From assembly GCA_015179045.1 (NCBI GenBank), contig WHUZ01000014.1:558001-622000 (forward strand): a stretch of 64,000 nucleotides of DNA. The letters are read 5' to 3'. This document shows, piece by piece, positions 13,640 to 27,029 of the stretch (its first letter is position 1; each line of letters opens with the position of its first letter). The notes beneath the pieces are model-generated. The model had not been told where the DNA came from and ran no database searches. It saw only the letters and a list, made by a program, of their open reading frames with translations. The position numbers and the translations under genes were made by a program. This DNA is from Kalaharituber pfeilii (lineage: Eukaryota; Ascomycota; Pezizomycetes; Pezizales; Pezizaceae).

Positions 13640-14381
13640 TTTTTATTTTTTTTTTCTCATCATTTATGTATAATTCTTATTTCTATAAGGCCACTGTAGC
13701 TAAGCCTCCCTCTTGTATCTTAGAATCTATCATCACGGGTACAAGTAGCATATCTGACTTGATGTATTCTATTGTCAACTATATAATGTATGTGTATACA
13801 GCTACTTCATAAAGATGTTTTCCAAAGGTGCTATGTCAAAATTCGGTTTTCGGCGATTGTCCACTTCTTGATCAATGATTAATCGAAGACCCTATAATTT
13901 CATATCGTGGGGGGGTGACCAATAAGCTTAGTAGGCCGAAGAAGTTCACTACGAGGGGTCGTACGCCAGGAGGGATTATGCACTAGTGAGTAATGATGAG
14001 GGGAGCTGCTGGGAGATGATGAGATGAGTGTAGGGTGCGAGTGGGAGCAGGAGTTGTTGAAGGGGAAACGAAGCATTCGTATGCTTGTTGCATGTTCTAG
14101 GAATGCTTCTTCGGTCAAAAATGTTACGTAGGGAATTTTTCATTTTTTATAAGACGATGTAAGATGCTATTACACATTACGGTATTATTTCGAATTTTAG
14201 AACCTCCCGCTAGATGGTTGAAATCTACTGAACTCGGTTTGGCATACAGCAGGGGTTATGATGCTACACCTGAGTGAAGCATGATACGAGGTCAAAGCAG
14301 AGTGAGATACATACGTAGCATAGAGTCCTCACCTACACCTCATCCGTCTAGCGCCAGGTTTTAAAATTCAAAATAATACGG

Positions 14382-16067
14382 TAGTGGTAATCAGTTATGC
14401 GTTACGTTACGTTGACCCATGCCAATCAACTAAAGAGGATGGTAGCTGATTTCCCCCACAAAACCTACGTTACCGTCACATCCGTAACATCACCATGGCC
14501 TGCATCTCGGAGAAGGCCAAAATCGAATAGGTGGTCATGAACACCATCGAGACTCATGCTCTATGTCTATGCCACTTGATTCAGCTTCAGATTCAGATGA
14601 CTATTAGCTCTTGAATGGCTCATGATAGTACAGTCACTGGTCAAAAGTCTTGGTAAAAGGGATCTGAGCACCAAGCGGCGACAATGTCCATATGAACAAA
14701 AATTGAGATATCTCCATGGGAAGCGACCCAATTAACCTACAACTTGAACTGGTGATAGTGTAAGCAGTATGGTTTATGCTACAGCACAGGATATACTTAT
14801 AGCACAATGATTGCAGTGTATTATTTACAAAAAGTTATTGATGACTAGGTATTCCATACAAAAACTGTGACTTTTTGGAATGTGATGTATCTTTAGCACC
14901 ACAACTAGATAGACAAACAGGATTTTTTCTATGATAGGTACCACCGTCATGTAGCTGCCGAGATAAAATCGCCAACTTCAAAGAACGCAAATTCCATAAA
15001 AATTGTCATTTTAGGGTCAAAATATCGGTGTCTGGAAATAAATAGCTCCACACAGAACCTGCAAAACATAAAAAATATAAAAAATATGAAATAAGATGGA
15101 CTCAATGGGTGCCCTTCTCTAAGGATTTATGTGAAATTCAAACCAAATTTTACCAGGGTACATTTCCACCACAAGCAGGGGGTAGTTTCTCTAAGCACTT
15201 GGACGTGAGTAAATAATAAATCTTAGAAAACTTTCTGTTATGCAGACATTTACACCTTAAATGCAGAAATTATGAGCCAGCGAACAAGCTGTCAATCTCA
15301 CCACAAAAGACAACAGGAGCTCTCAAACACCAAGAGAGAGCACTAGGTCTTAAGAAACAGCAGTCAAGTTCTGCCGGCAAGCACTAGGTAGCAGTCAGGT
15401 ATTAATGTATCTAAAAAGTGAATGAGTAGAGGAAGTTGAACTGTCGGAGTGAAAATTTCTCGCTGGAGGATAAGAATGCATTACTGGATATATGTATTTT
15501 CATAGCAAAATTTACTAGCCTCAAAAATATATGAAACTACACTATTATGCAGAGCGAATTTAGGTAAAAAATGCTAGAATTTGCTCCTGATTAATTGGTC
15601 CATATACTAGTAATTGACTACCAATATTCTGCATGTCATATGCAATACTATAGACATGGCGCTATAAATTGCAGGTACAGCTTCTGAAATTGGGCTATGC
15701 ATCGTGGAGATATGAGCATTTGAAGTTGTGCAAGCAAGTATTTTGAGGTGCCAAGAAAAGTGGACTTTTGGCCAGTGACTGTAGAAACTGGAGAGAGCTT
15801 TCATGTGTAAATTCATGAATTAAGACCTCTTATGCATATGCACCATTGTCTAAAAATTGACGGTTTAGGTAAACAACCCCTGGTAGTTAGCTAACCACAG
15901 GCTGCATATCCTTGTCGTTACCCAGAGTTACGCGAGGTTACGGTGGTAACGTGACGATTTGGCTACGTGATCAACGAAAATCGGGCTTACGAAATCAGCC
16001 AATAAGAGCTTTTGCTTATGTCATGTTACCTCACGTAACGGTTACGTGACGCAATGCTGATAACCAC
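14382..16067. mobile_element. Putative ~1.7-kb inverted-repeat element enclosing a Tc1-type relic
   Basis: The left edge reads GTGGTAATCAGTTATGCGTTACG, and the reverse complement of the right edge reads GTGGTTATCAGCATTGCGTCACG. The GTTACG-rich match continues inward with GCTGATTT and CGTTACC motifs. No transposase frame remains. Boundaries are approximate and no clear target duplication could be fixed. The family is unknown. Confidence 0.45.
14631..15781. mobile_element. Tc1-type DNA transposon relic, 1151 bp
   Basis: Bounded by TA on both sides, with inverted ends CAGTCACTGGTCAAAAGTC (left) and CAGTCACTGGCCAAAAGTCC (reverse complement of right). The CAGTnnnTGGnCAAAAGT pattern is the classic Tc1-family terminal repeat. 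The total length is about that of an autonomous Tc1 element (~340-residue transposase), but every internal frame is broken, so it is dead or only trans-mobilisable. It is nested inside the larger inverted-repeat element. Confidence 0.75.
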
Positions 16068-16806
16068 CATGTTCTCGTACATACCCGACGTTGTGCTGCC
16101 AAGAAATAATAGCAAAGACACCGTCTGCTAAGCTAAGGCGGAGGCCGAAAATGATTACACCGTAGTCTGGTTGGCACGATCCCCGACCGGAAACTAATAA
16201 CACCGCAACCTTGCCCCACACCGAATTGAGCTTTTGTATTCACATGGTTTAATCTTGATAACATTTCTAAATTGGGATAATGATCAAAGCTTTGATAGTT
16301 AATCATAAACAAAACCGGTGGCAAAGGACGAAGCCTAATGATAGAGTCGGGAGTCTATTCTGATGATGATGATCTCTACTCTAGAGCTGTTCTCGTGCCC
16401 AGACTTTCTTGGCACGCTTAAATAATTCTTCCTTTCGCTTCCACCCATGCCACCGCCATGCAGCAATCCGTGCATGCATACGTGCATCCGCCGCAACCCT
16501 GACACCAGTGCTGAATCAAAGTAATCAAAATGGAAAAAATCATAATAATGATAATAATAAATAAAAAAGAATACCATAATTTTTGAGGAGACTGTCTTTC
16601 TCTTTCGTTCTCCACTCGCCTTCCTCTGAATTTGAATCACAGGGTGCCATATAGCTAGCATCAGACCAAACTTTGTTAGCTACTTCAGATCATGATGTTT
16701 GTATAAGATCAGTATAATACAAATATATCCTTACAACACATCCTCGTTCTCACTTCTCCCCTCCGCTTACGCCCTCCCATTCTCATACTCCCATGCCTAC
16801 TTCCTT

Positions 16807-19800
16807 TCACGACTGCTGCTTCTCCTGCACCATCGCCTGTGCCCCAATACCGACCGCGTGCAGCTGCTCCACTTGCCCCCTTTCTACGTCCCCAGCACTT
16901 CCATGTGTATGCCCACTCTCCAAATCCTCCCTCGTCGCCGCCGTCGCCGGCGCTGATCCCCCTGTCAACCCAAAGAATCTATTCCCTCTCGATTCCGTGC
17001 TCCCTAAACTCTCCTTCCTTGCTCTGCTCCCCCAACGATGCATTACGCGGCTTCTACTCCCCGCCGGTTGATGCTGCTGTCGGTGAGCGTCATCTGCGCT
17101 ACCCGGCCTCCCGAGATCTACTGCACTAGAGTGAGCTATACTAGAGCCCTGTCTAGAATGCACAGAATGCGTATCACAATTTGAATCCGATGGGGCGCCT
17201 TCATTAAGTTCCTCGCGTACTCGACCCAAGATCTGCGGCGGCAGATTACCTGGATTCTTATGTCTCTTGCGATCAAGGAAGATCTCGTCAGAGTCGTCGA
17301 GGAGGAATTGATCCGAGACTCCTAGGGAAAAGTCAACGCGGCGACCTGTAGTAGAGTGGAGGGAGGAGGAGCGAGCCCGGGTGTTGCTGTGGGCGGCAGG
17401 GAGATGGGAGGCAGTGGACGTGTGACGGAGGATGCTGTGAGGAAAGGTGGTGGTGGTAGTGGTGGTGGTGGTGGTGGGTGTAGGAGCGTCATGGTCGGGT
17501 CGGCTGGTGCTTGGGCCCGGGGCGGGACCGGGAGCAGCGGCGGCCATGGGGTCGGTCATGAATGGAAAGTGCGAAATGCCAGCTGTGACTGCACCGGTAC
17601 CGCCTGTGTTGGGATCGAGGTCCCGGTCAACGACAGATTGAGCGAGTTGTTCGGTTTGGATTGCCTGTAGGTACACCGGGGCGTTCGGCTTCTGTCCTGG
17701 CCAACGCATGTTGGGCGACTCGATACCAACCAAATTGACGTTCTCCATGAGGGCACACATGAATTTGTTACGGCGGCTGAGACGCACGAGTTCGTTTTGC
17801 CAGTTGGATTTGTAGAAGAATACGACGTTAAGTTTGACGGAGTGCATGCTTGGAATATCGCTGTTGCAAAGGAAAATCTTAACATCCATATCCGCTGAGA
17901 AAACACAGCTCGGGGCTCAGAAGAAGGCTTACACCAACTCTGTCAGTATCTTAGGCTGATATTCCCTCCTCTCGCTCGTCACAAACTCTAGCATCCTCTG
18001 TCTCAGCTCTTCAATCTGGTCTAGCGTCGTTCCAAACTTAATATCAATCGGGACCCCCTCAGCCAATGCCCCAGACCTCCGCATGTTCAATATGAATAGA
18101 GTATTTAACAGCGAGTTCGGTGCCTGTACAACATGACCCTGGAGCTTGCGAAACTCGGTGTACATGAGGGCGATCTCCTTAACGTAGAAGGTATCGCCAG
18201 TGCCAGCACCGGTGTTGATGATGTCGACTCGATCTCCAACTGTGGTGCAAGCGGAATTGAGTATAACACATTAGGAATGAGAAGGGAGAGATACGTACCA
18301 TCAAAAGGATGCTTAACAAAGACAAAAATGATTGAAGCAAGGAATTCCTGAGCAGTAGCGGAGAACAGCCAGGACAACGCCAGGATGGTTCCAGATGCAG
18401 AAGAAATGATAGCCGCTGTGGACGTCGAAATTAAGCTTAAGAAAACTAGGATCGTGATAACTGTGACAAGGAAACTGAAGGCGTTGTCAAGTTTGCCGAT
18501 GACGCTGTCCAGATCCTTCAAACTAGCCGTAATTGCCTTTCTCTCACGCCCAACCTCAACTGCAAAACAATTAGCACGAATCCCAGCTTACTTCTCCATG
18601 CCGCGGCGTGGTTTGTCATGTATACCGATTGAAAGCTCCATCTCTTCGCATGAGATGTCGCCGTTGAGGTCCCTGTCGAACATCTGAAATGCAGCTTCGG
18701 CTTCCTAAAAAGGAAATTAGCGATGTTATGTATCGTGAATGTCGCTGAGTTTACAACCTCGTCGGAGTCGAACCCTTCGCGCAGATCCTCTGGGGAAATC
18801 GTGTCGCAACCATCCTTAACGAAGGTGCTGAAAAGTCTGCGCGCGAGCTGTTTGTGATTCTCAATAAGCTCTATTCATATCCTCATAAAAAATTCAGGAA
18901 GCTCACCGCTTGGCTTCCTTCGACCGACTGCAACAGCGTCAAGACAACCCTCTCAGGCGACCCACTTGACGGAACCTTCCGTCCCGTAAAATCGCCAGCA
19001 ACTTTTCCAAAGACATCCCCCACCTTATGGAATGCTGTCTGAGCATTGGTTTTGGCTTGTTGGAGTACCCGCATGGGAGCTCTTGAATTACCTGACAAAT
19101 TGGGGCTTCCTTCATCTACCTCTGCGACTAGTTTGGCTTTGGAATACATGTAAAGCTTCGCAATAGAGCCAAGTTGGAATTTGTTCAAAACAATGCGATC
19201 CTCCTATTGTATTAAACAGCTAATATGTTAGTTGTTTGGCATATGGTGTGATAGGACTATTATGAGTTGCCTCACATATGTGCGCTGGTGAAATGAGATT
19301 GCAATTAGTTGTATTATTATTTTTTCAATGAAGTTCAATACCATTGCTACAAACAATGATAGTATCACCACATTCACTCGATTCTCCCAGTACCTGAGAG
19401 ATTTATCTCCATCAATGTGATGATTGGTCCTAACAAAACGCCGTATTAGAATATTATCGTCTCACATGTTTTCAACCAGACTTACATTGTAGGTAGGAAC
19501 GAAATGAACACAGCCAGCCACCAAAAGAAGAGTGTAGCTGGAAGCTCTAGCATGACGGCCATGTCCCTCCATTTTCTGCTACTGTTGCTGAAAGCGCTTG
19601 CTAGAATTCCAAATGGGTAAGGCAGCAGTTTTGCGAGGATCTAACGGAGGTAAGCACGCGCCTCCAGCTTTATTTTATGAGCCCTAGAGTATTATTGTTG
19701 TCTTACCCGTCCAGCCCAGAGAGAAAGCCAAACTATCATAAGCCAAACACAAAACCACATCATTTCAACATCACTAGAATAATGTCAGCAAATTAACTGC

Positions 19801-20494
19801 ACATAAACAAGTCGGGAAACAATGAACCCTACCCGACAGATGCTTCGGGAAATACTAAGGCTGCCAGTAGAATTGGAATTAGGAGTACCAAAACCACAGG
19901 AACAATATATGTAAAGTACCGTACGAGAACAGATGATTCATGAATCTATTTATGCAATCAAATTTGGTCAGCTCCTAATAATTATTACATCTATCCTCAA
20001 GGTAAAGGCCAACATGTTTTATAAGAACCGCAACTTTCGTTTTGGGGGTCTTCGGTGGAACCCATGCAGGGCTCGTTTGATGCACCGGATTTGCCATATC
20101 AAATTCATCCATGGGTTCATGCTACATCTCTAGTCAATTGCATTGTACAGTTTAATTTTGTTAAGAATTTTTTGTTAAATACCTCTGGTGATCTAGATCT
20201 ATGCCCCTTCGATCTAGATCTGGAAATGTCAACGGCACGTGAGGATGATCGCGAGACCTTCGACGCGACCCTCTCAGCGTTCATGAGCTCCAAATCGTCG
20301 TTCAATCTATGCTTCTCGTGACGGTTCTGGCTTGGAGAGCGCACAGGATTGGGGCTGTAGTCGTCATTGTACTCTTTGTTGTGTGGAATCTGCAATGGTG
20401 CAAGCTTAGGGTCCTCCTGGCTTCGGTATCCACCTTCAGGCCGTGGAGGATTGGTGTATCCGAACTTGGTCAGCTCTGGTTGGGGAGCACTCAT
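16807..20494 (-). CDS. MscS-family mechanosensitive channel with EF-hand (Msy1/Msy2-like)
   Basis: This is a multi-exon gene with about ten exons. The first is 20494-20183 and the last runs from ~17890 to the stop at 16807. After a basic Ser/Arg-rich N-terminus come hydrophobic exons at ~19.9, 19.8, 19.6 and 19.4 kb (transmembrane segments). An EF-hand follows at ~18.7 kb with loop [12 protein letters not shown], which has all calcium ligands. Next are the pore helix and beta-domain ([24 protein letters not shown]), then [10 protein letters not shown]. The tail is disordered with a poly-Thr run encoded by GGT repeats near 17.44-17.48 kb. Fission yeast relatives are ER channels that control calcium during hypo-osmotic shock. 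The splice at ~17.89-17.94 kb is uncertain: the strong donor GTGTAAG keeps frame only with a GTTAAG acceptor. Confidence 0.85.
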
Positions 20495-21994
20495 AGTGAT
20501 TCTGTAGGGAGAAGTAATAATTTCCCAAACTCTTTTGACATAAATAAACAATAGGCGGGATGGTAGAGAGTGGTAACAACTGTTCTTGGACAGGTAATGA
20601 CAGTATTGCCAAATTCCCTAGAATTGTGCGGCCAGGGCCTCGAATTATCCAGAATCCACAGATGGGCGAGAGCCCAATTTAATAAGAAAAATTTTCAGAG
20701 GGTCATGAGATGCAACATGTACTTTTTTCACAGTGTGTGTAATACATGGCACACATTGGACGGGGAGATACCGAAGTAGGACACCTTGAAGAGGAAATGG
20801 AACTTGTCAATCAGGCCCTGCAATGTCAATCACGGGGAGCGTCTGTACAGAACAGTTAAGGGGATTTGTCCCTTAGGCTGTTTGAAGTGAAGATCTTTTG
20901 GTCTTGGGTATCAGAAAGAAAGGCATGACAGGGAAACAGATACATCATGTACGTCATTGAGCATTGAGTGCTTCAGGGAAACGCTCCACTGATTCTCCAG
21001 CTTAAAGGAAGACACCGGGCAATGGAGCGTAGACGAGCAACCAAAATAAGGTCATTCCCGTTGCTGGGTGTTGTTTATTAGGGTCCCAGAGTTCATAGGC
21101 CGCCATCTGGATGGGTGCACTTCGTTGATAATAATGACCTGGTTGCGGGACTAGATAAGATAATGAGCTTTGGCGGGGAACAGGGGGTTAAAGAATGAAA
21201 CTGCGAAGCTACTAGTAGAGTAGCCAAGTTCTCGCTGCATCTTGGCAGAGCAGCAGCAGGCCTCCACGCATAGTCCTTCTTGGCATCGCTCTGACTAAGA
21301 TCGGCGGTTCCTAGGAATGCCCTTGGCGCACTATGATCCGCACCAATTACTACGTAGTCACGCTAGGTGAGGTGCCCCTTGACACGTCCAAAGAGGTATG
21401 ATAGGTACTGCAGACCTCCAGAACTGTACTGTACTTCGTACTTGGTATCTGTCTATCTGGCCTGCTGCGAAGTCAAGTGAGCAGTTAACGCCAGGGGGCA
21501 GCCGCAAGAGTCGTATACACACTCAACTCTCCAACTCTCAAGCTGGTGATGCAGCGGCCGTTGAGCACTCCTCGTAGCGCAGGCCGCATGTTGTGCCATT
21601 CTCCTGTCACTCAGGCTTTGCCCACATGGAGTAGTCCGCAAATGGAGCACTGAACTGAGTCCCTGAGGCCCAGTACAGGTAAGGCTACAAGTATTGCTCC
21701 CTCTCCTGAACACGAGTACACGGTATCCGCAGTCCGCCATCTCCTTATCCCCTGCCCCCCTCCCCACACACCCACCTCCCGCTGCCCCCTTCCCCACGTA
21801 CTCATATACGCTGCACCACGCTCCTTACACTTAATACTCCCGTGGCACCAGCTAACAAATCAGCACCCACGCATCACCTGAACAACTAATACACACCCTA
21901 CAGTATAAATTAATAAAGAAGCTAAAAACACACGCACACTTGCTGCTAAGGCGTCATAGAAGCATCCAAACCAGCAGCTGGCACTTGAACAAAC
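20495..21994. other. Divergent intergenic region (channel gene / alpha-tubulin)
   Basis: Separates the minus-strand channel start from the plus-strand tubulin start, so it should hold both promoters. The 200 bases before tubulin are C-rich pyrimidine sequence (~21.74-21.80 kb), common in highly expressed fungal genes. No coding exon or repeat is recognised. Confidence 0.55.
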
Positions 21995-23826
21995 ATGAGA
22001 GGTGAAGTATGTACGGCCATGAGGACCAATGACACGATGTCTACGCCGCATTGCAATTGGCGGGTACTAAAGCTCTGCACTCCAGGTCTGCCACATCCAC
22101 ATCGGTCAAGCCGGTACCCAACTAGGGAGTAGTGCTTGGGAATTGTGAGTTACATTGAACGTTTTTACGCTCTCATCGGAGCTTCATGAACAACTAATCT
22201 AATGCTTGTAGGTACCTGTTGGAGCACGGACTTAAGCCTGATGGACGACCTGACCCGGAGAGGAAGGATGCCTCTGCAGACGGCGGTTCTTTTGACACCT
22301 TCTTTACCGAGACTGGGTCTGGAAAGTATGTCCCAAGGACCATCTTCATCGATTTGGATCCCTCTGTAAGTGGCTCTCGCAAAGCTGCATATTGTCACAG
22401 TTCCTCTAACCAGTTGTCCACAGCCAATTGATGAAATCCGAACGGGACCCTACCGCCAACTGTTTCATCCTGAGCTGCTCATAAGTGGGAAGGAGGATGC
22501 GGCCAACAACTGTATGAAGCACAGTGTCATGTATGCATTATTCCTCAAAGCTAATAGTTGCTGTAACACAGATGCACGAGGCCATTACACTGTTGGAAAG
22601 GAATTACTAGAAAGTGTCATTGATCGTTTACGTCGTGTTGCAGGTATGTGGACACCACTGACTTCGAGTTCCCCGAGGTTAGTAATCTAATGCCCATTCA
22701 GACGGCTGCTCCAGTTTACAGGGCTTCTTGATCTTCCACTCTTTTGGGGGAGGTACTGGGTCTGGCTTTGGCGCCTTGCTTCTTGAGCGCCTTGCAACTG
22801 AATATGGGAAGAAATCAAAGCTGGAGTTTGCCGTGTATCCAGCGCCCCGTGTTAGCACGTCGGTTGTAGAGCCCTATAATGCCGTTCTTTCGACTCACAG
22901 CACAATCGAGAACTCCGATTGTACCTTCCTTGTTGATAACGAGGCCGTATATGATATATGCCGACGAAACCTCGATATTCCACGTCCATCATACGAGCAT
23001 CTTAACCGTTTGATTGCTCAAGTTGTTTCATCGATCACCTCGTCGCTTCGATTTGATGGTGCATTGAATGTCGACTTGAATGAATTCCAAACCAATTTGG
23101 TACCTTATCCTCGTATGTCATCTTTTTGTGTCATTTAAGAGAACCAGGCTAATTATCCTCAGGCATTCATTATCCACTGATTTCCTATGCTCCGGTTATC
23201 TCCAGCTCCAAGAGTTCACACGAAAGCTTCAAAGTTCACGATTTGACTTTTCAATGTAAGCTTGATGTCCTTATGCCAGAGTGTAACTGACTGTTTTAGG
23301 CTTTGAGCCGAACAACCAAATGGTTGTTTGCGACCCCAGGAACGGCAAATACATGGCTGTTGCATTGTTGTATCGTGGGGACGTCGTTCCACGAGACTGT
23401 ACTGCTGCCATTGCTGCCCTCAAAGCTAAGACGACTTTCAATCTTGTCGATTGGTGTCCAACTGGTTTCAAGCTTGGTATCAATTACCAAAAGCCTTATG
23501 TTGCCCCCGGTGGAGAGCTTGCTCAGGTTGACCGCTCAGTCAGCATGCTCTCCAATACCACCGCCATCGCTGAAGCTTGGTCTCGCCTAGACCACAAATT
23601 TGATCTCATGTATGCTAAACGTGCATTCGTGCATTGGTACGTCGGAGAAGGTATGGAAGAAGGAGAGTTTTCTGAGGCTAGAGAGGATTTGGCAGCATTG
23701 GAGAAGGACTATGAGGTGAGTTTGCGCGTAACTTGGCTGTTCCGTGGATGAATGCGCTAAAGTATATTTGAATTATAGGAGGTTGCTAGCGATTCTGTTG
23801 AAGCAGCAGAAGCGGCAGAGTATTAG
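21995..23826 (+). CDS. TUB1: Alpha-tubulin
   Basis: Nine exons (21995-22006, 22086-22144, 22212-22365, 22424-22511, 22572-22643, 22702-23112, 23163-23255, 23300-23715, 23779-23826) give 450 residues, the normal family length. The first exon is only four codons (MRGE). The GTP-binding signature G-G-G-T-G-S-G is intact, and the catalytic Glu lies in D-L-N-E-F-Q-T-N. The conserved W-C-P-T-G-F-K and [13 protein letters not shown] are also present. The tail ([15 protein letters not shown]) keeps the terminal Tyr but is less acidic than many. It pairs with beta-tubulin to build microtubules. All junctions preserve frame and match family sequence. Confidence 0.97.
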
Positions 23827-25235
23827 GATCAATTATATGTGGGTTCATGTAGTATCATTCTATTCCTTGTGATAATTAGCCAGCAAATGTCTTGTAAGAA
23901 CTGGAATCCTGCCTACTGTGTTCTTTTGGTTGTGGAAACGTTAAATGGAGTAGGGGGCGGGATCCAATTTTGAGTGCGCGGATATGATGAGTAACGAGTG
24001 AAACGACGTGAAACGACGTGAAATGGAACGTGGTTTGATCGTACAGTTGTAGACGAACACAAAGTGCGAATAAGGTTATGGATTTTGTGCGACCCGTGGC
24101 TGAGGCCCTGCGCCGTTGTGACACTAGCCTAGAGGAGCAGTTTCACAATGATAGCTGTGTGGGCCGACTGGATGTCGGCCTATCATACGTGGAGGTTGCG
24201 CGTCGCAGGGTGCTTTTCCGGATTCACTTTCCCAAGCAAGCCAATCATGACAATCCCGAACGTAGTAGATATTTCCATCAAAGAAAACACGACTCGTAAC
24301 TCCAATGATATACACTATACACTAAAAACTATAAGAAAAAAAATATAAAAAAATGAAAATGGTATACATTACTAACTACATATGAAGAGGAAATAGAAAA
24401 AAAATGCTGCATGTGTACATTTTTACATATATATGCGATCCCACTAGGTGGAAGTATCTTCCCACTCTTTCCCTCAACAACTCACCACATTGTATCCCTC
24501 CCAGCAGCTGGATTGAGAGAGAAATTGAGATACAATGTATGTATTCTACTTACGAGCAAGGATATGTTTAATAATCGTCAATCTCCCTTTGTTCCTCACG
24601 TATCTTAACAATGTTGATATACTTTTTTCCTGCCAAAACCCGACAACATCTACACCCCTGTAAATCAAAACCTCTAACCAAAATACATACATATATTGTA
24701 AGTTGAGTGAATCTCCCCCCGTCCCATTTTCCGTCTCCCCTGCCCCGCTGCGTCCGATATTGAGATTGATATGAACTGGGAAAAAGGTAGAGGTTAACGA
24801 GCAGGCAAGCAGATGAACGGGGAAAGAAAGGCAAGATGAGATCAGATGCTGTATATATAGGGGAAAATGAGAGATTGAACCAAAACAAAGTTCCTCCCAT
24901 GAGTGTGCCATGCTCTGCTCCTACCGCGGCCGCATGAATTGTGATGATTGCTCTGTTTCAGAGTTATTGGCTCTGTTGTTGATGAGGAAAGTGAGGAATT
25001 AACATATTGAAAGAGGAAGGAATCAAATGAACAGGAGATAACTGGCTTTTCAAGATCCTGCTGCACGAACCAATGAACATTTGTCGAGATTCTAGGTATC
25101 AAGGAGAAAAGAGATGATGAACGGAAAGAAAAATCCAGACAAAAAAGGAAAAGGAGAAAAAATCGACGCACAGCCTGCTCATTGGCCCCTTCGTTTATCA
25201 CCAGCAAGCGAAGATTAACATCCTTTAACCCGTAT
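23827..25235. other. Convergent intergenic region
   Basis: Lies between the stop codons of alpha-tubulin (+) and the transporter (-) and should contain both 3' untranslated regions. AT-rich with A and T runs; no gene, transposon end or RNA gene is recognised. Confidence 0.55.
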
Positions 25236-27029
25236 TTATACAGCGGTGGAGATTGACTCCACATCACTATCCATCCCCCCACACTCACTCCCAAACTCGC
25301 TCCCACTCCACTCCTCCTCCACCAGACTCTCATTCTCATAGCAAATCTCCCATTTCAACACATTAGCCATCCAATCCTTGTTCACTGTCGCCCTTTCCTT
25401 CACAAACCACGCCAACACTGCCCCGCTAACCGCTACAGTAGCCAAGCACACCCATAAGACAAAGTTGGTAAGCACTTGGTCGTCTGCAAGCAAGAATGCG
25501 ATTCCGGTACCAGTAACTGCGAGGCCACGGAAGACCGACGCAGAGTGCATGAGTCCCATGATGGACCCAAGGGAGTAGCAATCAGGGGAAGCGTTGGTCA
25601 CGAGAAAGACGACCAGAGTTTGAGCAAAGCTTGTGACAAGCGTCTTGGTAAAGATCGAAGAGCCCGAGGAAATGGCAATCAAGAGGGATGAACTCTTGAA
25701 GAGGTTAGAGAAAACAGGAGTTAGAACATAGATTAGTGGGAACAGCCAGCAGCAGACTCGGTACAGTCTCAAGAGACCGATCTTGTCGACTGCCTTCGAA
25801 AAGAAAACATAGACGATCACCGCAGCTGCAGAGCTTGCGATGAGAACTACCAATGAGAGGAAGGAGCATGGTAGACCAAGGCCACCATTTTCCACAGATG
25901 CATTTCCGAGCAAGGGAAGGAGCTGGTCAAAGGATGCAGAGTGGAGAGACAGGAAAGAAAACGAGGCAAGAAGCACTAAGAGAGAAGGTGCTCGAATGGC
26001 CGCAGAGAAACCGAGAGGCTTCGGCTTGTCATTGTAGGAGTAGGTGTATGTGGTGTAGGAGTCCCCCTGGGGATTGGGCGACGATGCAGCCTGCCCGAGG
26101 AAAGTATCTTTCTCGGTAACGAACTCAGAGGAGCACCGGTCGGAGTAAGGCCTCTGAGAAATGGCGGTCTCGGAGCTCGGGAGGGTCTTGAGGCTAGTGT
26201 TAGTCTGTGGCTGGGCAATTGGAGTGCGGGCAACTCGTGGCTTACCTCTTTCAAGAAGACGAAGTTCACAGTGAGGAACAGCACCATCAACCCCGCGCAA
26301 GCAAGCTGCGAGCTCAAGATCGGGAATTTCTTCCAGACCTCGCTCTCAGAGAAGCGGTTCGCTAACAGCGCCTGCAGCAGCGGCCCAATAATGCCACCCG
26401 TCGCCACAAGCGGCATTCGAGAAAAGTTCCTAGCCTTAGCCTTGGGGCTGTCACTAACGTCGCCTAGCATCGTCCACACCATAACCCTCATGGATGAACC
26501 CATCAATCCAGCGAACCCTCGGATCAGAGCACAGCTAATGATCCCAGTGCTGAACCCCATGGCAAAGCAGGAGGCTGCCATGCCGACCATTCCCGCAAGC
26601 GCAACTGGCCTCCGCCCAATTCTATCTCCCAACCATCCCCAGAATAAACCTGCAACTGACCCCAAAGCGAAGACCGTCTCAACCACCCCACTCCAATATA
26701 CCGAGTCCACACTCCCACATAGCTCCTCGTCTCGTAGGAGCATGTATAATTGAGGTTGTAGACTCGATGCAACGATCCTAGGAAGAATATTAATATTATA
26801 TGACTTATAAGTACGTTCTCGTTCGTGACACTCACGCCTCCGCAATATGCAATGAATAAATCAATCCCAACTGCGTCTTTGATACCTTATTTGCCGAATT
26901 TTCCATTGTTGCCTCCAGGGCAGTCTTCTCAAACCCTTCGTCGTCGCTCTCATCTTCCAACAGGTATTTGTCCTCGGCATAATCCACCACGGAAAGCCCT
27001 AGCTGGCTCTGGGTCGACAGAACCACCAT
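25236..27029 (-). CDS. Major facilitator superfamily transporter
   Basis: Three exons (27029-26836, 26777-26246, 26204-25236) give 564 residues. The second intron is only 41 nt. An acidic cytosolic N-terminus precedes the first half-domain. MFS motif A, G-W-L-G-D-R-I-G-R-R-P, lies in the loop after the second transmembrane helix, and helix 4/5 carries R-G-F-A-G-L-M-G-S-S. A hydrophilic linker rich in Ser/Thr/Tyr separates the halves, and six more hydrophobic segments precede an acidic tail. The architecture resembles the DHA1/ZIFL-like group (yeast YCR023C is a relative by layout), whose substrates are mostly unknown. Substrate and membrane location cannot be read from the sequence. Confidence 0.85.
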
